Of a DNA stretch of 64,000 nt, positions 1-6,199 are shown piece by piece. The DNA is taken from the NCBI GenBank assembly GCA_910576325.1, contig CAJTIM010000002.1:64501-128500 (forward strand). Reading direction: 5' to 3'. Numbering within the stretch: the first letter of the stretch is position 1; every line of letters begins with the position of its first letter. Below the pieces are notes generated by a model. That model was not told the DNA's origin. It saw only the letters and a list, made by a program, of their open reading frames with translations, and searched no databases. This DNA comes from Clostridia bacterium. Lineage in GTDB: Bacteria > Bacillota > Clostridia > Lachnospirales > Lachnospiraceae. Position numbers and translations under genes: made by a program.

Positions 1-58
1 TTGTCAACAGTTTATGCTATTTTCTGCTGATTTTCCATTAATTTCTGTGTTCATGCTC

Positions 59-111
59 TTGACTTTCGTCAATATTTTGTTAAAATATAAGAAATAGTAA
101 TCGTTACTATT
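59..111 (+). promoter_or_regulatory. Promoter and PerR-like operator of the Fur/PerR-family gene
   Basis: A sigma-A-like promoter is visible: TTGACT at 59-64, a 16-bp spacer and TAAAAT at 81-86. Just downstream, covering the expected start of transcription, is the perfect inverted repeat AATAGTAA-TCG-TTACTATT at 93-111. An almost identical site lies in front of the rubrerythrin gene at 622-640. The placement suggests autorepression by the product of the next gene. That the regulator binds here is inference from position and symmetry. Confidence 0.75.
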
Positions 112-133
112 ATTATCAAAAAAGGAGGTTCGT

Positions 134-547
134 ATGACTGCCTTAAAATACAGCCGTCAGCGGGAATCAATCAAAAGCTTTCTGCTTTCCAGATACGATC
201 ATCCGACGGCAGATACGATTTATATGAATGTACGCAAAGAATTCCCCAATATCAGCCTGGGAACGGTCTATCGTAATCTGGCACTCCTGGCGGATTTGGG
301 CGAAATTATCAAAATTACCACGGACGGAGCGGATCGCTTTGATGCCCATGTGGATCCTCACTCTCATTTTATATGCAGAAACTGTCATGAAGTTCTGGAT
401 ATTCGGATGGAGGATGAGGACTTTATTAATAAGGAAGCACAGAAAAAGTTTACCGGACAGATTGAGGGGCATACGATACAGTATTTCGGCCTCTGCAGGA
501 ATTGTCTTTCCAAGGAAGACGGAGTGTCCGAACAGGCTCAAGCTTAG
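134..547 (+). CDS. perR: Fur-family transcriptional regulator, PerR-like
   Basis: Metal-dependent peroxide- or metal-sensing repressor of 137 residues, the normal length of the family. An N-terminal winged helix (about 1-65) is followed by a dimerisation domain. Two CxxC pairs (C81/C84 and C121/C124) form the structural zinc site. H23, D70, H76, H78 and D89 fall at the positions that form the regulatory metal site of Bacillus PerR. The start follows a strong ribosome site (AAAGGAGG) 7 nt upstream. The gene sits directly before a rubrerythrin and both carry the same palindromic operator, which favours PerR over Fur or Zur. The ligand pattern alone does not fully exclude Fur. Confidence 0.85.
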   Translation: MTALKYSRQRESIKSFLLSRYDHPTADTIYMNVRKEFPNISLGTVYRNLALLADLGEIIKITTDGADRFDAHVDPHSHFICRNCHEVLDIRMEDEDFINKEAQKKFTGQIEGHTIQYFGLCRNCLSKEDGVSEQAQA

Positions 548-586
548 CACTTTATAAATGCATGTCAAATATTTTTAAAATATCAC

Positions 587-640
587 TTGACGCTTGCCTC
601 AATGTGTGCTATCTTAATAATAACAGTAATCGTTACTGTT
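587..640 (+). promoter_or_regulatory. Promoter and PerR-like operator of rubrerythrin
   Basis: TTGACG at 587-592, a 17-bp spacer and TATCTT at 610-615 form a sigma-A-like promoter. The perfect inverted repeat AACAGTAA-TCG-TTACTGTT at 622-640 overlaps the expected transcription start. It differs from the 93-111 site at one symmetric position (C/T and G/A), so both sites should bind the same repressor. Confidence 0.75.
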
Positions 641-685
641 TTACAACAAAAAAATAATTTTATATAAGAAAAGGAGAATAAAAAA

Positions 686-1228
686 ATGAAGAAATTCGTA
701 TGTCAGGTTTGTGGTTATGTTCATGAAGGAGATTCCGCTCCCGAAAAATGTCCCCAGTGCGGCGTTGGAGCGGACAAGTTCACAGAGCAGGCAGAGGGCC
801 TTTCCTGGGCTGCAGAGCATGCGGTAGGCGTTGCTAAGGGCGTAAGCGAGGATATTCTTGAGGACTTGAGAGCAAACTTCAACGGCGAGTGCTCCGAAGT
901 TGGTATGTACCTTGCTATGGCGAGAGTTGCTCACAGAGAGGGCTATCCAGAGATCGGCCTTTACTGGGAGAAAGCAGCCTATGAAGAGGCTGAGCATGCC
1001 GCTAAGTTTGCAGAGCTTCTGGGCGAGGTTGTTACTGACAGTACCAAGAAGAACCTGGAGATGAGAGTTGCCGCTGAGAACGGAGCTACCGCAGGCAAGT
1101 TTGACCTGGCTAAGAGAGCTAAGGCTGCCAACCTGGATGCTATTCATGATACTGTTCATGAGATGGCCCGCGATGAAGCTCGTCACGGCAAAGCATTTGA
1201 GGGTCTGCTTAAGAGATACTTTGGCTAA
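686..1228 (+). CDS. rbr: Reverse rubrerythrin (rubredoxin domain first)
   Basis: Non-haem iron peroxidase of the anaerobic oxidative-stress response, 180 residues. The rubredoxin-like [Fe(SCys)4] site is at the N-terminus (C6, C9, C22, C25), and the ferritin-like diiron domain follows (about 50-180), with ExxH motifs at E101-H104 and E164-H167. This order is the reverse of classical rubrerythrin and matches the reverse rubrerythrins of clostridia, which are known to be PerR-repressed and to reduce H2O2 and O2 with NADH-derived electrons. AAAAGGAG lies just upstream of the ATG. It is a single-gene unit followed by a terminator. The cytoplasmic location and peroxidase role come from family knowledge. 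Confidence 0.93.
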   Translation: MKKFVCQVCGYVHEGDSAPEKCPQCGVGADKFTEQAEGLSWAAEHAVGVAKGVSEDILEDLRANFNGECSEVGMYLAMARVAHREGYPEIGLYWEKAAYEEAEHAAKFAELLGEVVTDSTKKNLEMRVAAENGATAGKFDLAKRAKAANLDAIHDTVHEMARDEARHGKAFEGLLKRYFG

Positions 1229-1264
1229 TCGGAAATGCTGTAAAATCAATATTCCTGAGAGCTT

Positions 1265-1304
1265 AAGGGTATGTCGGAGTAATCTGGCATACCCTTATTT
1301 TTTG
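1265..1304 (+). terminator. Rho-independent terminator of rubrerythrin
   Basis: A perfect 9-bp stem AAGGGTATG / CATACCCTT is followed by ATTTTTTG, 36 bp after the rubrerythrin stop. Confidence 0.85.
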
Positions 1305-1366
1305 CCATTACGGATAGAAGCAGGACAGCCAGTAGCCGTCCTGCCCTGTTTTACATGAATTTCTTA

Positions 1367-2389
1367 TTAGCTTTCAATATTTGCCTGTTCACGCTGCTTC
1401 TTCTGATATCTTCTGTACATTTCCTCACCGGTAATTCCAAGTACTGCGATAATCAGCAGCCACCACCAGGACATCTGTCCCATCTCTGCCACCGGACCGG
1501 CAAGAGGCGTGGGGAAATCCTCCAGATTCACAGTCTCCGTCTTGCTCTCCGGGCCGGCGAGAGGCGTTACCTCATCCTCCAGGGTTGTAAGACCGGCTTC
1601 TTCCTCTTCATCGGCATCTGCTAGCATTGCGCCGTCTGCTGCTCCGGGGCCGGCAAGAGGTACTGCGGCGGGTGGGAGTATTACAGTGGGTGCTGCTTTA
1701 GGAGCTGTGGGAGTTCCTGCGCCACCGCCGGTTACACCTGTTCCGCCGCCTGTGGTGGGTGCTGTGGACGTTCTGTATGCAAAGTTACCTTCTGCCGCTC
1801 TGCGGGCACGTTCTACTGCCTCTGCGACTTTACCACAATTTGCTTCGGAAACTCCCTAGGCTTTGAGTGCTACCTGATAGTCTCTCTCTGCTTTAGCACA
1901 TTTTTCTACTAAAGCCTCATATGCTTTATATGCTTCCTCGCTTACAGCTTCAGAAAGTGCTTTAATAGCTTTTACCGTTTCCTCATATGCTGTATTAACA
2001 GCTGTATTAGTTTTACTTGCAACAGTATATTTCTTATCAGCAAGTATTACTTTTTCCATTTCCTTTTCTAATGCAATAATTGCATCCCCTACGGCTTTAT
2101 CCTTTTGTTTCTGTAATTCCCATGCATTACTCCATACTATAGCCGCAATTCCTACTGCAGTTTTGGAGCTATTATATATATTCTCTTTTTCTTTGCTAAT
2201 TTTGGCCGCTGTATTAAAGATATTTTGAGCCGCTGTGTAAGCCGTTCTTTTCTCTTCTTCTGTTGCTTCTTTAGCTTCTCTTTCTGCTACTACACTATCC
2301 AAAATTTCCTTTTTCTGCTGTTTTCGTTCTGCAGCCTCTGCGTTTTCTTCTTCTGACTTAAGGTCAGGAACATCAGCACGGCCGGAAAT
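1367..2389 (-). pseudogene. Decayed coiled-coil surface protein with PLAG repeats and C-terminal membrane anchor, split by an in-frame TAG
   Basis: One minus-strand frame is open from 2389 to 1367 except for a single TAG at about 1858-1856. The upstream part (to about residue 178) is Lys/Glu/Ala-rich and predicted coiled coil. After the TAG the same frame continues with a Gly/Thr/Pro-rich linker, three copies of a PLAGP motif spaced by acidic stretches, a tryptophan-rich transmembrane segment and a basic tail. This resembles the C-terminal anchor region of clostridial surface proteins, but no LPxTG motif is present. No convincing start codon or ribosome site exists at the upstream end. The AT-rich coiled-coil half and the GC-richer linker half differ in composition, with the change close to the TAG, suggesting a recombination joint. 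A pseudogene is most likely. TAG readthrough is possible but unsupported. Confidence 0.55.
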
Positions 2390-2807
2390 TCATTTCTCTC
2401 CTTGGCATGCACAATCAGACGGCAGTAATCCACAAAGCTGGGATAGGTGCAGTAATACGCCCCTTTCACATCCTTTTCCTCAAAAATCGCATGGCGGATA
2501 TCACATCTTTTCCCCATAAAAGCCTTGTCCATATCACCGGCATCTTTTTTGTGGTTCTCATCCATAATCTCCAGAGACTCAAAACATTCCTGCATCTCCT
2601 TTGTGGGAGGCGTCCCCATTTATCGGGCGTAATAAACGGCGAAGCCTCCCAACATCTGTATCCGCAAACTTTTTCCCAATCCAACACCTTTCCCCTCCGA
2701 CAAGCAGATGCTAATCTTTTTCTGCTGTTTTTCTCTGTCTCATTATTATACAAAAACGCAAACCCAAGTGTTGACATTTCTACGCAAAAGGTATAATATA
2801 TTAGCAT
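2290..2807 (-). pseudogene. Fragment of a SARP/BTAD-type regulator, frameshifted
   Basis: Two minus-strand frames (2807-2466 and 2619-2290) join by a frameshift near 2600-2620. The first encodes a stretch ending in WEASPFITPDKWG; the second continues with TPPTKEMQECFESLEI and then a block containing GAYYCTYPSF and DYCRLIVHAKERN. The spacing of aromatic and RL/R residues recalls the C-terminal part of clostridial bacterial-transcriptional-activator-domain regulators. The N-terminal DNA-binding part is missing. Around 2290-2390 this frame overlaps the coiled-coil frame of the neighbouring pseudogene, so the two look fused by deletion or recombination. The family assignment is tentative and rests on remembered motif patterns. 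Confidence 0.4.
2771..2797 (+). promoter_or_regulatory. Putative promoter of the hemolysin III gene
   Basis: TTGACA at 2771-2776 and TATAAT at 2792-2797 are both consensus hexamers, but the spacer is only 15 bp, about 70 bp upstream of the gene. Confidence 0.5.
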
Positions 2808-2867
2808 CTACACATAGTATTAAAAACTACATGTTAAAATATAATTATTTAAAAAGGAGACATCCAT

Positions 2868-3536
2868 ATGAAATTTGAACTTGAAATCAAGGATCCCGGC
2901 AGCGCTATCACCCATTTCATCGGTATGCTTATGGCCGTATTTGCCGCCACCCCCCTGCTTATCCGGGCGGCCAGGCAGCCCGACGCCATTCACCTAATAT
3001 CCCTGGCCATATTCATCGGAAGCATGATACTGCTCTACGCGGCCAGCACCACCTACCACACCCTGAACCTGTCCGAACGTTCCAACCGCATCCTGCGAAA
3101 AATCGATCACATGATGATTTTCATCCTGATAGCAGGTTCCTACACCCCCGTCTGCCTCATCGTTCTCGGCGGCAGAACCGGCTACGGCCTCTGCATCCTC
3201 GTATGGAGCATAGCCCTGGCAGGAATCCTCATCAAAGCCCTGTGGATCACCTGCCCCAAATGGTTCTCCTCCATATTATATATAGCCATGGGCTGGATCT
3301 GCGTCCTGGCCTTCACCCAGATTCTTAATTCTCTGACCCCAGCCGCCTTCGCCTGGCTGCTGGCCGGCGGAATCATCTACACCATAGGCGGAATCATCTA
3401 CGCATTAAAGCTGCCGATCTTCAACTCAAAACACAAAAACTTCGGCTCCCACGAGATCTTCCACCTCTTCGTCATGGGCGGAAGCATCTGCCACTTCATC
3501 ATGATGTACGTATTCGTAGCCCCCATGCCAATCTAA
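2868..3536 (+). CDS. trhA: Hemolysin III / PAQR family membrane protein (TrhA-type)
   Basis: Integral membrane protein of 222 residues with about seven transmembrane helices, the usual size of the family. Diagnostic features are the STTYHTL motif after helix 2, KIDHMMIF with the conserved Asp, and the C-terminal HEIFHLF with further His residues, which together form the predicted metal site of PAQR proteins. The start has AAAAAGGAG 12 nt upstream. In bacteria the family is linked to membrane homeostasis (TrhA/YqfA); haemolysis is a historic label. It is flanked by its own promoter and a strong terminator, so it is a single-gene unit. Confidence 0.88.
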   Translation: MKFELEIKDPGSAITHFIGMLMAVFAATPLLIRAARQPDAIHLISLAIFIGSMILLYAASTTYHTLNLSERSNRILRKIDHMMIFILIAGSYTPVCLIVLGGRTGYGLCILVWSIALAGILIKALWITCPKWFSSILYIAMGWICVLAFTQILNSLTPAAFAWLLAGGIIYTIGGIIYALKLPIFNSKHKNFGSHEIFHLFVMGGSICHFIMMYVFVAPMPI

Positions 3537-3601
3537 CGCACCGCTCAAAAGAAAACAAATTAAACACAAAAAATATTCCCATTAGTACAAATTAACCACC
3601 A

Positions 3602-3645
3602 AAGGCTCTTTTTCAATCCCTCACATTGAAAAAGAGCCTTTCTTT
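3602..3645 (+). terminator. Strong terminator after hemolysin III gene
   Basis: A perfect 16-bp stem AAGGCTCTTTTTCAAT / ATTGAAAAAGAGCCTT with a 7-nt loop is followed by TCTTT. The A-rich 5' arm could also act on the other strand. Confidence 0.9.
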
Positions 3646-3756
3646 ATCGCTTCTTTAATCCCCGGTTGCCAAACTCCACAGCATCCCCTATAATAAAAGA
3701 ACACCATAAAACCAAATACTTTCAACCATACATACACACTTACACCCCCAAAATCA

Positions 3757-3969
3757 GGTCCGGCCGTGCAGGAAGCCGGCACACTTTTCCAATATCAAGT
3801 GTCCGGCTGTTCACGCACACGCTGTCTGATATGGGCGAATATTGTCCTAAGCACCAAAAAGCTTCCCAATATCTACACAGGACAATATCCGCACAGAGCA
3901 GACAGCGTGTACGTGAACCGTCCGAACACAGATATGGAAAAGTGTGCTGGCTTCCTGCATGGCCGGACC
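3757..3969. repeat. 213-bp near-perfect palindromic element
   Basis: The left arm (3757-3848) and right arm (3879-3969) are inverted copies of about 91 nt that match at roughly 80-85% of positions with a few small gaps, separated by a 30-nt loop. Exact shared blocks include GGTCCGGCC at the tips, TGCAGGAAG, GCACACTTTTCCA, TTCACG and ACACGCTGTCTG. Short reading frames run through it on both strands but are a by-product of the symmetry. It sits 20 bp before the GIY-YIG gene. It may be a MITE-like mobile repeat or the template for a very long RNA hairpin. No transposase is nearby. Confidence 0.85.
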
Positions 3970-3989
3970 GTCCCCCCACAAAAGCCCTC

Positions 3990-4247
3990 ATGCAAACATA
4001 CACCTACATCCTAAAATGCTCCGACAACACCCTCTACACCGGCTGGACCACCAATCTAGAAAGACGCCTGGCCACCCACAACCAAGGCAAAGGCGCCAAA
4101 TACACCCGCACCCGCCTCCCGGTCACCCTGGTCTACTGGGAAACCTTTGATACAAAAAAAGAAGCCATGCAGCGTGAAGCCGCCATTAAAAAACTAAGCC
4201 GCCCCCAAAAGGAACGGCTTATCTCCGCAAACCCAATATCCACCTAA
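3990..4247 (+). CDS. GIY-YIG nuclease superfamily protein (UPF0213/YhbQ-like)
   Basis: Small 85-residue protein, the typical size of the YhbQ/UPF0213 group. The GIY-YIG equivalents are TYILKC and LYTGWT, followed by [18 protein letters not shown] (conserved Arg, His and Lys-Tyr) and [13 protein letters not shown] with the catalytic Glu region. Members are structure-like nucleases of uncertain role in DNA repair or stress. The reading frame is open far upstream (to 3666) through the palindrome, but the family begins at this ATG. No good ribosome site is visible, because the palindrome ends only 20 bp upstream. Expression may be disrupted, or translation may start inside the element. Confidence 0.75.
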   Translation: MQTYTYILKCSDNTLYTGWTTNLERRLATHNQGKGAKYTRTRLPVTLVYWETFDTKKEAMQREAAIKKLSRPQKERLISANPIST

Positions 4248-4266
4248 AAGGCTCCTGTCCAAATCC

Positions 4267-5127
4267 CTACTGAAGCAGCGGCATCGGATCCAGGCTCTCT
4301 CCATCCTTACGCACCTCAAAATAGAGATTTGCTCCTTCATTGGAATAATACTTCGTAGGCTCGCTGATATATCCCAGCGTTTCTCCCGCCTTCAGATAAT
4401 CACCCTCACCCACCGTAAGTTCCTTAAGCTGCCCATAAACCAGCTCATATCCGTCTCCGATATCCATCGTCACCGTAGTACCCGTCTCCTCCAGCGTCTC
4501 CACAGAAGTAACCTTTCCCTGAGCGGCACACATCACCGATGCATCCAGGGTTCCCTGAATAATTACAGCCGGATTATATTTATACTGATCCAGCGTTGAA
4601 AAATAAACGGACTTGTCCATACTGAAATCCAAAATAATATTTCCCGCAATGGGCCAGAAAAGCTTGTCCGTATCCGCAGAGAAGGACAGCGTAGGCTGCT
4701 CCGTCATCACATCCGTGCCGGAAGCTTCCTCCATCTCGTTAATCACAATATTCTCCGCAATCTCTGCCTGTTCGGACTGAAAATCGCTTTCCAGCTCCGC
4801 TCCATAAGTAACCGTATCCTCTTTAACAGCCTCCTTGCTGTCTTCTTTCTCTTTGGTCTCCTTTTGTCGCTGTGCCGCAGCCGATGCCGCAGCCTGCCGC
4901 TCCTCCTCCGCTTTTTCCTCCTGTTCTTTTGCCAGTCTTGCCTGCTCCTCGGCTTGTTTTTGCTCGGCCTTCACTATCTCCTGCTTAAGCTCCTTCTCCT
5001 TTTGTTCGCTTTTCCCCACCGTGTACATGCCTATCATGGCAACAACGGCAAGGAGGCAGAGGCTGAATGCCACCGTAACGGCCCTGCCTCCCATTAATGT
5101 ACTCTTTTTCTTTCTTTTTACTGTCAT
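4267..5127 (-). CDS. spoIIQ: Degenerate LytM/M23 protein, SpoIIQ-like
   Basis: A 286-residue single-pass membrane protein: basic N-terminus, one transmembrane helix (about 12-38), a Glu/Gln/Ala-rich coiled coil (about 45-100) and a C-terminal M23/LytM fold. All zinc ligands are replaced: the first His is Asn (YNPAVII), YGHL became YGQL and HLHFEV became NLYFEV, so it should be a non-enzymatic scaffold. It lies just downstream of spoIID, the arrangement found for spoIIQ in clostridia, where SpoIIQ in the forespore membrane pairs with SpoIIIAH across the engulfment septum. A start 17 codons earlier is open, but GAGGTG lies 8 nt before this ATG and the earlier one has no ribosome site. The SpoIIQ role is inferred from context. 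Confidence 0.72.
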   Translation of the reverse strand: MTVKRKKKSTLMGGRAVTVAFSLCLLAVVAMIGMYTVGKSEQKEKELKQEIVKAEQKQAEEQARLAKEQEEKAEEERQAAASAAAQRQKETKEKEDSKEAVKEDTVTYGAELESDFQSEQAEIAENIVINEMEEASGTDVMTEQPTLSFSADTDKLFWPIAGNIILDFSMDKSVYFSTLDQYKYNPAVIIQGTLDASVMCAAQGKVTSVETLEETGTTVTMDIGDGYELVYGQLKELTVGEGDYLKAGETLGYISEPTKYYSNEGANLYFEVRKDGESLDPMPLLQ

Positions 5128-5190
5128 AAGCTTCACCTCTATACTAGATTTCACACGTTTCTTTGTGCTGCTAACCATAGCATAGCCACT

Positions 5191-6060
5191 TTAATGAAAG
5201 CTTATACATTCCACATTTTTATAAAAATAGCGTAATATTTCCAGATAAGACTGCCCCTCCGCGGCAAAACAATTGGCCTGATACAGGCTTAAACCAAGAC
5301 CGTGCCCCAGCCCCTTTGTGACAGCCCGAATTCCTTCCTCCGTCTCGTCCAGCGTAAAGCTGCTGGAATTTAAGCAAAAGCGGCTGCGAAACTCCTCTCC
5401 GGCCATGGTTTCCTCTCCCACACGGAGCTCCGTTACATAACCGCCCTCATCTCTGCTTATGATTTCGGGAAGCTGGGAGAGTGTCAGAAACTGAATATTC
5501 AGATAATCAGCCGATTCCACATCCCCGGGACATTCCACGGACTCCAGATAAGCGTATCCCTCTCCCAAGATCTCCCCGCTTCTCGTTCTTCCGGCACTTA
5601 CCGCATGAAAAGGAAGCTCCGCAGGAAGTCCCTCAACTGTTAAAATCTGACCCTCTGTGGACCGCACCGCCTCCCACAGCTTTTCCTCATTCTCCTTCCA
5701 CTGTTCATATCCCCACAGCTTTTCCAGATCCTCCGGCGAAGTATAATGAAACCCCATAGCCTTCAGATCCGTCATCCGGATTGCCTCCGCTGCCGCCTGC
5801 AAATCATTAATATGATAAAATTCCATTCCCGCCTTTAAGAGATTGGTTCGTATTATAACAGCCTGAGCTTTCAGGGCCTCCTCCTGGTAGGAAACGGGCA
5901 TCTGACCCGGAAGAATCCCCGCCACATAATCCTCAATTCCCGGATCCGCAGCCCTCTTCTCCTGTCCTCTCATATTTCCCGTGCGGAAAACCACAGCCAC
6001 ATAAGGAAGCAGTATTACAATTATAAATATGGATATTCCTGTCTTTATTTTTTCCCTCAT
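5191..6060 (-). CDS. spoIID: Stage II sporulation protein D (lytic transglycosylase)
   Basis: SpoIID-family protein of 289 residues with an N-terminal membrane anchor (about 5-25). The SpoIID domain is recognised by EDYVAGILPGQMP, EALKAQAVIIRTNLL (normally a QA-ARTY block) and the C-terminal GLGHGLGLSLYQANCFA motif. SpoIID cleaves denuded glycan strands during engulfment in the mother cell. The frame stays open to a TTG at 6129, but that would start next to the glgP terminator and would bury the anchor, so the ATG at 6060 is chosen although its ribosome site is weak. Sigma-E control is expected from the family; I do not see a clear sigma-E promoter. Confidence 0.85.
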   Translation of the reverse strand: MREKIKTGISIFIIVILLPYVAVVFRTGNMRGQEKRAADPGIEDYVAGILPGQMPVSYQEEALKAQAVIIRTNLLKAGMEFYHINDLQAAAEAIRMTDLKAMGFHYTSPEDLEKLWGYEQWKENEEKLWEAVRSTEGQILTVEGLPAELPFHAVSAGRTRSGEILGEGYAYLESVECPGDVESADYLNIQFLTLSQLPEIISRDEGGYVTELRVGEETMAGEEFRSRFCLNSSSFTLDETEEGIRAVTKGLGHGLGLSLYQANCFAAEGQSYLEILRYFYKNVECISFH

Positions 6061-6125
6061 TTTATATTTTATGAACAAGCGGAAAAAATAGACGTTTTCA
6101 TTTGTGAAACAGACTTCTCTTTCAG

Positions 6126-6171
6126 ACAAAAAGAGACCGCACCTTCCGTAAAACGGATTGGTGTGATCTCT
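6126..6171 (-). terminator. Terminator of glgP
   Basis: Read on the minus strand, AGAGATCACACC pairs with GGTGCGGTCTCT (one wobble, one mismatch), with an inner CCGT/ACGG helix, followed by TTTTTGTC. Confidence 0.75.
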
Positions 6172-6199
6172 CTGTAAATTATTTTACACTCTCTGCTTC

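Noticed and set aside
1856-1858. Pyrrolysine or selenocysteine decoding at the internal TAG
   Set aside because: No PYL genes or insertion element seen, and neighbouring sequences are decayed; a pseudogene is simpler.
3740-4014. Short ORFs on both strands inside the palindrome (87, 82 and upstream part of a 193-residue frame)
   Set aside because: They mirror each other because of the inverted repeat, have no ribosome sites and no recognisable domain.
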